Below, piece after piece: positions 7,965 to 17,065 of a stretch of 64,000 bases of DNA (positions are counted from its first letter, which is position 1; each line of letters starts with the position of its first letter). The translations under genes were made by a program, and so were the position numbers. Source of the stretch: a bacterium (GTDB lineage: Bacteria > Acidobacteriota > Polarisedimenticolia > Polarisedimenticolales > Polarisedimenticolaceae); the NCBI GenBank assembly GCA_024226515.1, contig JAAELQ010000116.1:186001-250000 (forward strand), given 5' to 3'. The notes below the pieces were generated by a model. That model had not been told where the DNA came from. It saw only the letters and a program-made list of their open reading frames with translations, and ran no database searches.

Positions 7965-9136
7965 ACTAGATACCCGCGCAGGCACAGGTCGACGAGGATC
8001 GCCGCGGTTCGCGGCCGGTCCAGCAGCGGCCGCACGGCGTCGAGGTCGAGCCGCTCGCGGCCGCAGAGTAGCTCGGCCCGGGCCTCCGCCCCCTCGCCCA
8101 GCGAATAACTCTCGCCGCCCACGAACAGTTGAACGACTCCGTTGTCGTCGCGGTACCAGGCGAAGTGGTTCGGGGCGCTGCGCCGCAGCACGGCACCCTG
8201 CTGCAATCGCTCGGACAGTTGCGCAGGACTCGCGTTCGTCGCGCCGTCGCCGGGTTCCGTGCCGCGCAGCGGCCGGGTGACGAAGCGCCCGACCCAGTCG
8301 TCGAACTCCTCACCGGCGAACAGCCGCGTGGCCGCCTCGCGCAGCCGGTCTCGTGTCGCGGCGGGGATCTCGCCCAGGTCTCGTGGAAGCCCGCAATCGG
8401 CGTCGGTGTAGCGGATCGCGTCGAACGCGGTCGGGCCCAGCTGCCGTAGAAAGCCGGCGCACAGCTCGCGCGGGTCGGGCACGCGGAAGCCGACCGAGCA
8501 GGTCACGCAGTCTCCGAGCGCCACGCCCTCGTGAGCGATTCGTGGCGGGAGGTACAGCAGGTCTCCCGGCTCGAGCACCCACTCGCGATCGTGGTCGAAC
8601 CGCTCGAGGATCGGAAGCTCGATGCCGGGCAGCAAGCGCTCGTCTTCGATCGGCTCGTCGCGGATGCGCCAGCGTCGCCGCCCCTCGGTCTGGATCAGGA
8701 CCACGTCGTATCGATCGATGTGCGGACCGACGCCGCCGCCGTCGGTCGCGTGGCTGACCATGACGTCGTCGACGCGCCAGTTGGGCACGAAGCGAAAGCG
8801 CTCGAGCAGCGCGGCGCAGGCCTCGATGTGCCGATCGACTTCCTGGACCAGCAGCGTCCACCCGCGATCCGGGAGAGCCGAGAAGTCCCGTTCGTCGAAC
8901 GGACCGCGGCGGACGTTCCAGTCGGCCTCCTCGTCCGGCGCGGTGACGAGCCTGGATCGTACGTTCGGATCGCCGGCCAGAGTGCGGAGCCGCTGCGGCG
9001 AGACCGGCGGCGCGACGTCCGGTAGCGCGCCCCGTACGAGCAGCGGTCGTTTCTGCCAGTGCGTCTCGAGGAACTCCCGCGGCGTCAGCCCGCCGAATTC
9101 GGGCCACGGCTCGCTCGTGCTGCGCGTCGGCGTCAT
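7961..9136 (-). CDS. roxA: JmjC/cupin ribosomal oxygenase, RoxA (YcfD) family
   Basis: The 391-residue protein matches the 2-oxoglutarate/Fe(II) ribosomal protein hydroxylase family closely: an N-terminal FLETHWQKRPLLVRG, the WRVDDVMVSHATDGGGVGPH stretch, the iron ligands H139 and D141 (HIDRYDV) and H202 (PPRIAHEG), and RRRWRI between them. E. coli RoxA, of similar length, hydroxylates an arginine of ribosomal protein L16. The same reaction is expected but not proven here. The ATG at 9136 is chosen over 9157 because TATGAT (minus strand 9149-9144) ends eight bases upstream, a leaderless arrangement. Confidence 0.88.
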   Translation of the reverse strand: MTPTRSTSEPWPEFGGLTPREFLETHWQKRPLLVRGALPDVAPPVSPQRLRTLAGDPNVRSRLVTAPDEEADWNVRRGPFDERDFSALPDRGWTLLVQEVDRHIEACAALLERFRFVPNWRVDDVMVSHATDGGGVGPHIDRYDVVLIQTEGRRRWRIRDEPIEDERLLPGIELPILERFDHDREWVLEPGDLLYLPPRIAHEGVALGDCVTCSVGFRVPDPRELCAGFLRQLGPTAFDAIRYTDADCGLPRDLGEIPAATRDRLREAATRLFAGEEFDDWVGRFVTRPLRGTEPGDGATNASPAQLSERLQQGAVLRRSAPNHFAWYRDDNGVVQLFVGGESYSLGEGAEARAELLCGRERLDLDAVRPLLDRPRTAAILVDLCLRGYLV

Positions 9137-9143
9137 CGAGCCC

Positions 9144-9149
9144 ATCATA
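9144..9149 (-). promoter_or_regulatory. -10 box TATGAT for the RoxA-like gene
   Basis: The box ends eight bases before the ATG at 9136. The upstream -35 position falls in the conserved TTTTAC element at 9161-9179, so that element could also act on this gene. Confidence 0.45.
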
Positions 9150-9160
9150 GCGGGCATCCG

Positions 9161-9209
9161 GTTTTACATCGTTTTACGCGTGGAACGCCGCCGCCGGATG
9201 TAGAACAGG
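9161..9209 (+). promoter_or_regulatory. Upstream element shared with the second PQQ-propeller gene
   Basis: GTTTTACATCGTTTTACGC (9161-9179) is followed after exactly 20 bases by GTAGAACAGG (9200-9209). The same two blocks with the same 20-base spacing occur at 17066-17114, upstream of the paralogous gene. TTTTAC is repeated with a 10-bp period, one helical turn, as expected for tandem binding of a regulator. Confidence 0.6.
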
Positions 9210-9242
9210 TTCCATGAGGTCGATCTGCCGGAGGTGAGAGAC

Positions 9243-10565
9243 GTGAGAAGCAGGATCGCAGTGTGGTGTTTGTTGCTGGCGGTTTCGATTCCCGTGTCGG
9301 CCGGAGACTGGCCGCAGTGGCGCGGGCAGCGGCGCGACGGTCGTTCGACCGACACCGGGCTGCTGCGCCAGTGGCCCGAGGCCGGCCCGCCGCTCGAGTG
9401 GAGCGCCGCCGGTCTCGGCGCGGGCTACTCCAGCGTCGCGGTCGCGGGGAAGCGGATCTACACCCTGGGGGACATCGAAGGCGCGCAGTACGCGCTGGCG
9501 CTCGAGCGCGAGGGCGGCAAGCTCGTGTGGAAGACGCGCATCGGCCCGGACTGGAAAGACAGCTACCCCGGCCCGCGATCGACGCCCACCGTCGACGGGG
9601 ATCGCGTGTTCGTGCTCGGCACCGAAGGCGATCTGTGCGCGCTGGACGCGAAGAGCGGCAAGGTCGTGTGGAAGCGCAACCTCGCGGCCGACTTCGGCGG
9701 GAAGCTGATGAAGGCCAGGGGGACCTACGAATGGAAGTTCAGCGAGTCTCCGCTGGTCGACGGCGATCGAGTCATCGTGACGCCCGGCTCGAACGAGGCC
9801 GTTCTGGTCGCGTTGAACCGATCGGACGGCAAGGAGCTGTGGCGCACGAAGTTGCCGGAGCTGGGCGAGCGCGGGCTCGAGGGCGCGGGCTACTCGTCGG
9901 CCGTCGTCGCCGAGGTCGACGGGGTGCGGCAGATCGTGCAGCTCGTCGGCAAGGGAGCGATCGGCGTCGAGGCCCGGACCGGACGCTACCTGTGGGGCTA
10001 CAACCGCGTGGCCAACGACGTGGCCAACGTCGCGACGCCGGTGATCGACGGTCAACGTGTCTTCGTCTCGACCGGGTACGGCACGGGCTCCGCGCTGATC
10101 GAGCTGTCCGCGACGGACGGCGGTGTCAAAGCCCGCGAGGCCTACTTCCTCGCGCCGGACACGATGCAGAACCACCACGGCGGCATGGTGCTCGACGGCG
10201 GCCACGTCTACAGCGGGACCGGACACAACAAGGGCTTCCCGCTGGCGGTGAGGTTGAGCGACGGCAAGGTCGCCTGGGGTCCCGTGCGCAACGACGGCAA
10301 GGGTTCCGCCGCGGTCAGCTGGGCCGACGGCATGCTGTACTACCGCTACCAGGACGGACGGATGGTGCTGGTCGAGGCGACCGCCGAGGCGTACCACGAA
10401 CGTGGCAGTTTCCTCATCCCCGGGGTCGAGCAGTTCAGCTGGGCGCATCCGGTGGTCGCCGGCGGGCGGCTGTACCTGCGCGAACAGGATCGGCTGCTGG
10501 TCTACGACGTCCGGCGGCGCGAACCCGGCACCGGAGACCGAGACACCACCAATACGCGAGACTGA
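9243..10565 (+). CDS. Secreted PQQ-like beta-propeller protein (paralogue 1)
   Basis: The GTG at 9243 follows GGAGG at ideal spacing. The 440-residue product has a signal peptide ending in VSA and then the opening DWPQWRGQRRDGRSTDTGLL, typical of Acidobacteria PQQ-like repeat proteins. Successive blades read GKLVWKTRIG, GDRVFVLGTEGDLCALDAKSG, KVVWKRNLA, DGKELWRTKLP and DRLLVYDVR. Such proteins may bind PQQ or act as scaffolds (BamB-like); here no dehydrogenase catalytic domain is present, so I call it a periplasmic propeller of unknown ligand. It is a paralogue of the gene at 17147, with which it shares an upstream element. Confidence 0.88.
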   Translation: MRSRIAVWCLLLAVSIPVSAGDWPQWRGQRRDGRSTDTGLLRQWPEAGPPLEWSAAGLGAGYSSVAVAGKRIYTLGDIEGAQYALALEREGGKLVWKTRIGPDWKDSYPGPRSTPTVDGDRVFVLGTEGDLCALDAKSGKVVWKRNLAADFGGKLMKARGTYEWKFSESPLVDGDRVIVTPGSNEAVLVALNRSDGKELWRTKLPELGERGLEGAGYSSAVVAEVDGVRQIVQLVGKGAIGVEARTGRYLWGYNRVANDVANVATPVIDGQRVFVSTGYGTGSALIELSATDGGVKAREAYFLAPDTMQNHHGGMVLDGGHVYSGTGHNKGFPLAVRLSDGKVAWGPVRNDGKGSAAVSWADGMLYYRYQDGRMVLVEATAEAYHERGSFLIPGVEQFSWAHPVVAGGRLYLREQDRLLVYDVRRREPGTGDRDTTNTRD

Positions 10566-10646
10566 AGCGCGGAAGGTCCACAATCCGCTAAGATTCAGGT
10601 CCGGCCCGGTCCGTACACGAGGCCGAATCGAATCAAGGAGGAAGTC

Positions 10647-12104
10647 ATGGACCTTTCGTTCCTAAACACCCTGGCCTCGACGCTGGCGGCATCGCTACCG
10701 AGGCTGCTGCTGGCGCTGGGCGTGCTCATTCTGGGTTGGCTCGTTGCCGTGATCGTGCGCGCGATCGTGCGCAAGTCACTGGGGCTGCTCAAGCTGAACG
10801 ATCGTGTCCGGAACGAGGCGGGCGGCAAGATGGACCTCGAGGGCGCGGCCGCCGGCGGCGCGTTCTACATCGTGCTGTTGCTGGCGTTGATCGCGTTCTT
10901 CAACGCGCTCAATCTGCCGCTGGTCTCCGCACCGCTGCAGTCCCTGGTCAACGAGCTGCTGGCGTTCCTGCCCAACCTGATCGCGGGAGGCGTGCTGATC
11001 CTCGTGGCCTGGCTGCTGGCAACTCTGTTGCGCAAGGGCGCGGTCAAGGCGTTGTCGGCGACGCAGATCGACGAAAAACTGAGCGACGCGGCCGGCATGA
11101 AGCCGATGAGCGAGAACCTGGGCAACGTGCTCTACGGCCTCGTCTTGCTTCTGTTCATCCCGGCGGTGCTGGGTGCGCTGAAGCTCGAAGGGCTTCTGGT
11201 TCCCGTGCAGGGCATGGTGGACAAGATCCTGCTCATGCTGCCCAACGTGTTGACCGGCTTGGTCATCGGCGTCGTCGGCTGGTATGTCGCGCGGTTGCTG
11301 AGGCAGATGGTCACCAGCCTGCTCGAGGCCACGGGGGCCGACCGACTGGGGCAGCGCGTGGGCCTCGCGGGCACGATGACGCTCTCCAAGCTGGTCGGAC
11401 TGCTGGTCTTCGTGTTCGTCTTCGTCCCGGCGCTGACCCAGGCGCTGCAGGCGCTGAAGATGGAGGCCATCTCGCAGCCGGCGACGGAAACGCTCGGGAC
11501 GTTCATGGGGGCCGTGCCCAAGCTGTTCGCGGCTGCGGCGATTCTGGCGGTCGCGTTCTATCTATCGAAGTTCCTCTCCGGGCTCGCGGCCAGTCTCCTG
11601 GCCGGCATCGGGTTCGACACCGTGCCGGAGCGACTGGGCCTGGGCGGCCTGTTCAAGGGGACGACGGCGTCGCGCTTCGTCGGCACCTTGATCGCGTTCT
11701 TCATCGTGTTGTTCGCGGCGGTGGAAGCTGCCGGCGTGATGGGCTTCTACCAGGTCTCCGAGCTCGTCGGGATGTTCATCGAGTTCGGCGGTCAGGTCTT
11801 GCTGGGAGTGGCGATCATCGGCGTCGGCCTGTGGATCGCCAACCTGGCCCACGCCGGGTTGAGCCGGCTCGATCGACCGGAGGCCGGCCTGATGGCGGGA
11901 CTGGCCCGGTTCGCGATTCTGGGCATCATCTTCGCGATGGGCCTGCGCGCGATGGACCTGGCCAACGAGATCGTCGAGGCCGCGTTCTACCTGACGCTCG
12001 GCGCGGTGGCGGTCGCCGTCGCGCTCTCGTTCGGGCTCGGCGGGCGCGAGGCCGCGGGCCGGCAGATGGAGCACTGGTTGTCGCGCCTGCGCGACCGTGG
12101 TTAA
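10647..12104 (+). CDS. Mechanosensitive-channel-like membrane protein with conserved TM-helix repeats
   Basis: The ATG follows AAGGAGG at good spacing. The 485-residue protein consists of about ten hydrophobic helices arranged as repeated units: helix PRLLLALGVLILGWLVAVIV then LLAFLPNLIAGGVLILVAWL, ILLMLPNVLTGLVIGVVGWY and VPKLFAAAAILAVAFYL. These match the conserved-TM-helix repeat (PF05552 type) found in small-conductance mechanosensitive channel relatives. No MscS beta domain is present, so gating function is inferred. A TAAGAT box near 10590 may be its -10. The HerA-like ATPase gene starts 21 bp downstream on the same strand, suggesting one operon. Confidence 0.8.
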   Translation: MDLSFLNTLASTLAASLPRLLLALGVLILGWLVAVIVRAIVRKSLGLLKLNDRVRNEAGGKMDLEGAAAGGAFYIVLLLALIAFFNALNLPLVSAPLQSLVNELLAFLPNLIAGGVLILVAWLLATLLRKGAVKALSATQIDEKLSDAAGMKPMSENLGNVLYGLVLLLFIPAVLGALKLEGLLVPVQGMVDKILLMLPNVLTGLVIGVVGWYVARLLRQMVTSLLEATGADRLGQRVGLAGTMTLSKLVGLLVFVFVFVPALTQALQALKMEAISQPATETLGTFMGAVPKLFAAAAILAVAFYLSKFLSGLAASLLAGIGFDTVPERLGLGGLFKGTTASRFVGTLIAFFIVLFAAVEAAGVMGFYQVSELVGMFIEFGGQVLLGVAIIGVGLWIANLAHAGLSRLDRPEAGLMAGLARFAILGIIFAMGLRAMDLANEIVEAAFYLTLGAVAVAVALSFGLGGREAAGRQMEHWLSRLRDRG

Positions 12105-12125
12105 ACCGCAAGGAGAGGGCTGGCT

Positions 12126-14558
12126 GTGAACTCGTACGAGAAGCTCGGTTCGTTCTATCTGGGGCGGCATCACGACGTGTCGACGGGTAAGACCGGCGAC
12201 ACGCCGTTGATGTACGACGCCAAGGACCTGACGACGCACGCGATCTGCGTGGGTATGACCGGAAGCGGCAAGACCGGCCTGTGCGTGGGCCTCCTGGAAG
12301 AGGCCGCGCTGGACGGGATCCCCTCGCTGATCATCGATCCCAAGGGCGACATGGGCAATCTGTTGCTCACGTTTCCCGACCTCGCGGCGTCGGACTTTCG
12401 ACCCTGGATCGACGAGGACGCGGCACGACGCAAGGGCATCAGCGTCGAGCAGCACGCGGCAGGGCAGGCCGAGCTGTGGAAGAACGGCCTGGCCAAGTGG
12501 GGGCAGACGGGTGAACGGATCCGCCGGCTACGCGAGTCGGCGGAGTTCACCATCTTCACGCCCGGTAGCGACTCGGGCGTGCCGGTGTCGATCCTGTCGT
12601 CCTTCGCCGCGCCGTCGGACGCGGTGCTGGCCGACGGCGACCTGATGCGCGATCGCGTGGGCAGCACGGCGAGCAGCCTGCTCGGTCTGCTCGACATCTC
12701 CGCCGATCCGCTGACCAGTCGCGAGCACATCTTGATCTCGACCGTGCTCGATCACCTGTGGCGCAGCGGCGTCAGCGTCGACCTCGCCGGGCTGATCCAC
12801 GCGATCCAGAACCCTCCGGTCGACAGCATCGGCGTGATGAACGTCGAGACCTTCTTTCCGCAGAAGGATCGCTTCGCGTTGGCCATGCGGCTCAACGGGA
12901 TTCTCGCCGCGCCGGGGTTCAAGGCCTGGCTTCAGGGCCAGCCGCTCGACGTGGGTTCGATGCTGTACACGTCGACCGGGCGTCCGCGCGTCGCGATCTG
13001 TTCGATCGCGCACCTGTCGGAGAGCGAGCGCATGTTCTTCGTCTCGCTGCTGCTCAACCAGGTCGTCGCCTGGATGCGCGGCCGGCCGGGGACGAGCAGC
13101 CTGCGCGCGCTGGTCTACATGGACGAGATCTTCGGTTACTGTCCACCGACCGCCGAGCCTCCGTCCAAGAAGCCGCTGCTGACGCTGCTCAAGCAGGCGC
13201 GGGCCTACGGCCTCGGCGTCGTCCTGGCGACGCAGAACCCGGTGGATCTCGATTACAAGGGTCTGTCCAATACCGGCACCTGGATGCTCGGACGGTTGCA
13301 GACGGAGCGTGACAAGCTCCGTGTCCTGGACGGTCTCGAGGGTGCCGGCTCCGGAGGGTCGTTCGACCGCTCGAAAATGGAGCAGACGCTCGCCGGTCTC
13401 GGCAAGCGCGTGTTCCTGATGCACAACGTGCACGAGCGCGAACCGGTGCTGTTCCACACGCGCTGGGCCATGTCGTACCTCCGCGGCCCGCTCACGCGGG
13501 ACCAGATCCGCAGCCTGACTCCGTCGCGCCCCTCCGGGGGGGCGGCATCCCGAGCGGCGGCGCCGCAGGCGGGAGGTGGGTCGGCGGCGGCACGTCCCAT
13601 GTTGCCCGGCGGCGTGCCCCAGGTCTTCCTGCCCGCCGAGCTGCCGGCCGGCACCGACGCCGGCCTGATCTACGAGCCGATGCTGATCGGCCTGGCGCAC
13701 GTCGACTACATCGATCGGCGGTCGAAGAAGCTCAAGCACGTAGACGAGATCGCGCTGCTCACCGCAGTCTCCGAGAACTCCGACGACGCGGACTGGGAGA
13801 CGGCGGCCGCGACCGAGATCTGCCGCGAGGAGCTGGAGCCGGATTGCGACGAGGACGGCAGCTTCGCCGCTCCGTGCACCGCGGCGACGCAGGCGCGCAG
13901 CTACACCCGCTGGCGCAAGGCTCTGAGCGACACGCTCTATCGCTCGCGAGGGTTGGAGCTGTTCAAGAGCAAGAACTTCGGTTTGATCTCCGAGCCCGGC
14001 GAGAGCGAGGCCGAGTTCCGGATTCGCCTGTCCGAGCAGGCGCGCGAGAAGCGCGACCGGCTCTCGGACAAGCTGCGCGCCAAGTATGCGCGGCGCGCCA
14101 CTCGCCTCGAGGAGCGGGTCCGCCGCGCCGAGCAGGCGGTACAGAAGGAACAGGAGCAATCGTCGGGTCAGAAGCTGCAAACGGCGATCTCTTTCGGAGC
14201 GACGCTGCTGTCGGCAGTGCTGGGTCGAAAAGCCACCAGCATGCGCACGGTCGGCCGCGCGACCACCGCCGCGCGTGGGGTCGGCCGCGTGATGCGCGAG
14301 GGGCAGGACATTCAGCGCGCCCAGCAGAACCTGGAGGCGCTGAAGGTGCAGCTCGACGAGCTGCAGCGCGAGCTCGACAACGAGATGGATCTGATCGAAG
14401 AGCGGACGGACCCCGAGAACGAGCCGTTGGAGTCCAAGGTGCTCAAGCCGCGTCGGGTGGACGTCGACGTGAAGCTGGTGGCGCTGGCGTGGGCGCCGTA
14501 CTCGGAGAGCGCGGCGGGGGAGAGGACGCCGCTGTGGCGTGAAGCGCGGCGCGGATAG
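12126..14558 (+). CDS. HerA/DUF87-type ATPase with C-terminal coiled coil
   Basis: The 810-residue protein begins at a GTG preceded by AAGGAG. It carries a Walker A motif at residues 43-51 (GMTGSGKTG), SLIIDPKGDMGNLL after it, a Walker B-like ALVYMDEIFGY near 326-338, and an ATQNPVDLDYKGL sensor segment near 375, the signature of HerA/FtsK-class hexameric ATPases. A low-complexity linker (residues about 465-500) leads to a C-terminal region with a long coiled coil (residues about 640-780) that includes ARRATRLEERVRRAEQAVQK. HerA-type enzymes move DNA; what this one moves is unknown. A membrane channel-like gene lies just upstream. Confidence 0.85.
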   Translation: MNSYEKLGSFYLGRHHDVSTGKTGDTPLMYDAKDLTTHAICVGMTGSGKTGLCVGLLEEAALDGIPSLIIDPKGDMGNLLLTFPDLAASDFRPWIDEDAARRKGISVEQHAAGQAELWKNGLAKWGQTGERIRRLRESAEFTIFTPGSDSGVPVSILSSFAAPSDAVLADGDLMRDRVGSTASSLLGLLDISADPLTSREHILISTVLDHLWRSGVSVDLAGLIHAIQNPPVDSIGVMNVETFFPQKDRFALAMRLNGILAAPGFKAWLQGQPLDVGSMLYTSTGRPRVAICSIAHLSESERMFFVSLLLNQVVAWMRGRPGTSSLRALVYMDEIFGYCPPTAEPPSKKPLLTLLKQARAYGLGVVLATQNPVDLDYKGLSNTGTWMLGRLQTERDKLRVLDGLEGAGSGGSFDRSKMEQTLAGLGKRVFLMHNVHEREPVLFHTRWAMSYLRGPLTRDQIRSLTPSRPSGGAASRAAAPQAGGGSAAARPMLPGGVPQVFLPAELPAGTDAGLIYEPMLIGLAHVDYIDRRSKKLKHVDEIALLTAVSENSDDADWETAAATEICREELEPDCDEDGSFAAPCTAATQARSYTRWRKALSDTLYRSRGLELFKSKNFGLISEPGESEAEFRIRLSEQAREKRDRLSDKLRAKYARRATRLEERVRRAEQAVQKEQEQSSGQKLQTAISFGATLLSAVLGRKATSMRTVGRATTAARGVGRVMREGQDIQRAQQNLEALKVQLDELQRELDNEMDLIEERTDPENEPLESKVLKPRRVDVDVKLVALAWAPYSESAAGERTPLWREARRG

Positions 14559-14616
14559 GCTGCGAAACGGGTGGGGTGTCGCGGAGGTCGGGCGATCCCG
14601 ACCTCCACGATCCGGA

Positions 14617-15024
14617 TCAGTGAGTGATCTTCGGCTCGGTCTCGTTCGCCTGGGCGATCCAGTCGGTGACGACGGAGACCGACGGCGTGGCGTTGGCCAG
14701 CTTCTTCTCCGTGTTGACCTCCACGATCTTCGCCGCGAGGTTCTCGGCGTTGCGCGTGCGTAGCTCCTTGATCGTGTCCACGCCGGCCGCCTCGAGCAGC
14801 TCTGCGTACTGGCGGCCCACGCCGGAGACGCGCATCAGATCCGCCATGTTGGTCCAGTCGAGCAGCTGCTTCTCGGAGAGGCCGGTCTGCGCGGCCATCT
14901 TCTTGCGCCCGTCCTTCGAGCAGCAATGCTCGAGCAGGTGGTCCGTCGTGGTGACGCCCGCCGCGGTGAGCTTCTCGCGGTAGGTCGGTCCGATGCCTTC
15001 GATCTCGTCAATCTTGTAGCTCAT
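14617..15024 (-). CDS. DUF4332 protein (helix-hairpin-helix)
   Basis: The 135-residue product opens with KIDEIEGIGPTYREKLTAAG and repeats the pattern as DLMRVSGVGRQYAELLEAAG, two helix-hairpin-helix-like units of the DUF4332 family. Such units often bind nucleic acid or another protein; the function is not known. The ATG follows GGAG at short spacing (GGAGTGACAG). It is the last member of a minus-strand operon with DUF937, Kbp and the DUF3465 gene. Confidence 0.85.
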   Translation of the reverse strand: MSYKIDEIEGIGPTYREKLTAAGVTTTDHLLEHCCSKDGRKKMAAQTGLSEKQLLDWTNMADLMRVSGVGRQYAELLEAAGVDTIKELRTRNAENLAAKIVEVNTEKKLANATPSVSVVTDWIAQANETEPKITH

Positions 15025-15062
15025 CTGTCACTCCTCCATGCGTTGGTATTTTGGGTCGGTTG

Positions 15063-15535
15063 TCATTTGTACAGTTGTCCGTCGTGTCGTAGCCAACCCC
15101 CGGGACGGTTTCCCCTCGGGTCGTGATGGGTCCAGTGAAGCACCCCGCCGCGGTCGTTCCACTCGTACTGTCCGCGGAACTCGATCCGGTCCTCGACCTC
15201 CAGCGGAAGTCGAGGCGCGAGATCGATGTTGTGGCTGACCAGCAGCGTGTGATCGTTGCCCAGGCGCAGGATGAACCGCTGATGCCTCGAACCCTCGCGG
15301 TCGTCGGGCAGCAGCCGTTTTCGACGATGCCGCGACCCTCGACGACCACACCCGAGCGCTGTTGCCGGAAGGCCGCGGCGATCGCGTCCGGCTCGGCGGC
15401 CTGCGGTGCGGCCTGCGGGGGAACCTGCGGGGGAGCCGTCTGCGGTGCGGAGGTCTCGCGTAGGTACAGATAGCCTGCCGCGATCGCGAACAGCGCGATC
15501 GTCAGGAGAACTCGACCCCTGCGTTGCTGCGCCAC
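15063..15535 (-). pseudogene. DUF3465-type secreted protein, interrupted by a frameshift
   Basis: From a GTG at 15535 the frame gives a signal-anchor (RVLLTIALFAIAAGYLYL), a Pro/Ala linker and RQQRSGVVVEGRGIV. At about 15316-15325 the conserved continuation moves to another frame: LLPDDREGSRHQRFILRLG, then LLVSHNIDLAPRLPL, IEFRGQYEWNDRGGVLHWTH, and HDGQLYK to a stop at 15063. This is the DUF3465 family pattern. Rejoining requires one added base near the CCGTTTTCG run. It may be a true frameshift or a sequencing error. The gene lies 9 bp downstream of the Kbp gene and belongs to the same operon. Confidence 0.75.
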
Positions 15536-15544
15536 GTCCCGCGG

Positions 15545-16054
15545 TCAGCTCTGGGGCGGAATGCGCAGGACCTGACCGGGGTAGATCTTGTTCGGGTCCT
15601 TCAACATCGGCTTATTGGCCTCGAAGATCGTCATGTACTTCATCGCGTCGCCGTAGTGCTGCTTGGCGATCTTCGACAGCGAATCCCCGGATTGCACCGT
15701 GTACATCGTCGCCTCGGCCGCAGCGGCCGGGCTCTCTTCGACCTCCGGCGCCAGCTGCGCGACCACGAGCCGATCCTCGACCTGGGCCACGCCCTGTGTG
15801 TTGCCGACGATCAGGACGAGTTTCTCGCGCGTCTCCTGAGACGCGACCTTGCCGTCGATCTCCGCCTTGCCGTCAACGAACTTGATCCGCAGGTCGTCGG
15901 CCTCGAGACCCATGTCTCCCACCAACTTCGTCAGCGCGATGCCCTTGTCCCGGTCGGCGCGCGCCATCTCGGGCGTCCGTACCGCCTCGGCCGGCGCGTC
16001 ATCGTCACCGAAGATCTTCGAACCCGCTTCCTTTACAAAATCGAACAGTCCCAT
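15545..16054 (-). CDS. kbp: BON-LysM protein, Kbp (YgaU)-like
   Basis: The 169-residue protein has the family N-terminus MGLFDFVKEAGSKIFG, a BON domain (DDLRIKFVDGKAEIDGKV, VEDRLVV, residues about 55-100) and a C-terminal LysM (YTVQSGDSLSKIAKQHYGDA then PNKIYPGQVLRIP). E. coli Kbp (149 residues) is a cytoplasmic potassium-binding protein induced in stress; the same architecture suggests the same role. No signal peptide is present. It follows the DUF937 gene by 12 bp. Confidence 0.9.
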   Translation of the reverse strand: MGLFDFVKEAGSKIFGDDDAPAEAVRTPEMARADRDKGIALTKLVGDMGLEADDLRIKFVDGKAEIDGKVASQETREKLVLIVGNTQGVAQVEDRLVVAQLAPEVEESPAAAAEATMYTVQSGDSLSKIAKQHYGDAMKYMTIFEANKPMLKDPNKIYPGQVLRIPPQS

Positions 16055-16066
16055 CGCAGTCGCTCC

Positions 16067-16654
16067 TTATTTGCCGAACAGCTTACCCAGCATCCCGATC
16101 CCGTCCTTGAGATCGAAGTCTCCGTCGCCGTCAGCGTCGAGCAGCTTGCCCAGCACGCCGGCGGCCTGCGGGTTCGCCCGCTTGATCTCGGCGGTCTCCT
16201 GGCCCAGGAGATTCGTCAGTGCCCCGGCGTCGAAACCCTTGGTCTTGCGCTCGCGGCCGAGGGCGCCCATCACCGCCGGCGCCAGCATCGTCATCAGCTT
16301 GTTCATCGAGCCCGACTGAAGCCCGGTGGACTTGCTCAGGCCCGTCTCGACCTGCGTGCGGCGATCGCCCAGCATGTGCCGCAGGATGCCGTCGCCGGTG
16401 CCCTGCTGCGACTGCCCGACGAGCGCGCCGAGGTTGTTCAGCACGCTGCCGTCATGGTCCTTCTCGAGGGCGCGGTTCAACGACTGAGCGCCGTCCCCCT
16501 GCGCCGCGTTACGCGAGAGCGCCCCCAGCATCGTCGTCAGTGCGGCCGTCGTGGCGCTCTCGGTCGTCTTCTCGTCGGCGCCGATCGCCTGACCGATCTT
16601 GCGCATCCCGTCGCCGCCGAGCTGATTCAGCAATCCACCCAGGATCGATCCCAT
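16067..16654 (-). CDS. DUF937 protein with a C-terminal EF-hand-like loop
   Basis: The 195-residue protein starts MGSILGGLLNQLGGDGMRKI and contains the DUF937 core (TTAALTTMLGALSRNA, NNLGALVGQSQQGTGDGILR, MLGDRRTQVE). Its last 30 residues carry DADGDGDFDLKD, an EF-hand/dockerin-like calcium loop. The ATG at 16654 follows AGGAG; an in-frame upstream extension has no coding character. DUF937 function is unknown. It leads the operon with Kbp, DUF3465 and DUF4332, and is divergent from dodecin. Confidence 0.85.
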   Translation of the reverse strand: MGSILGGLLNQLGGDGMRKIGQAIGADEKTTESATTAALTTMLGALSRNAAQGDGAQSLNRALEKDHDGSVLNNLGALVGQSQQGTGDGILRHMLGDRRTQVETGLSKSTGLQSGSMNKLMTMLAPAVMGALGRERKTKGFDAGALTNLLGQETAEIKRANPQAAGVLGKLLDADGDGDFDLKDGIGMLGKLFGK

Positions 16655-16840
16655 CTGCAGTCTCCTTAGTTTTCGTGATTCGGCGGGCCGGAGCCCGCGA
16701 CCGTGCAGCAATAGGAGATCATGTCTGGCCCGAATTTTCACGCGTTCCGGTCTACAAAAAACATTCATTTGCCGTACCATCATGCCGCCCCGTACGTTTC
16801 GGCGGGGAGGCGAAGAAAACCATAGACAGGAGCACATGCA

Positions 16841-17053
16841 ATGGCGAAGACCACGGTGGCGAAAGTAGTCGAAATTGTCGGTTCCTCCCCCAAGAGCTGG
16901 GCCGATGCCGCGGACACGGCGGTCAAGATCTCTTCCAAGACGATCAAGAACATCACCGGCGTTCAGGTCCATCAAATGACGGCCAGCGTCAAGAACGGCA
17001 AGATCGACCTGTACAAGTGCACCGTCAAGATCGCCTTCGGCGTCAAGAGCTGA
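16841..17053 (+). CDS. Dodecin (flavin-binding)
   Basis: The 70-residue product has the dodecin sequence pattern: KVVEIVGSSPKSWADAADTA, KTIKNITGVQV and a C-terminal strand IDLYKCTVKIAFGVK. The central Trp stacks on flavin in the family. Dodecins form hollow 12-mers that store riboflavin or FMN. The ATG follows AGGAG with 8-9 bases between. The 186-bp gap to the divergent DUF937 gene should hold both promoters; no confident boxes were found. Confidence 0.92.
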   Translation: MAKTTVAKVVEIVGSSPKSWADAADTAVKISSKTIKNITGVQVHQMTASVKNGKIDLYKCTVKIAFGVKS

Positions 17054-17065
17054 TCCGAAAGCGAG

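Noticed and set aside
12528..14180. Antisense frame of 550 residues
   Set aside because: It is opposite the HerA-like ATPase, whose Walker motifs prove the plus-strand frame.
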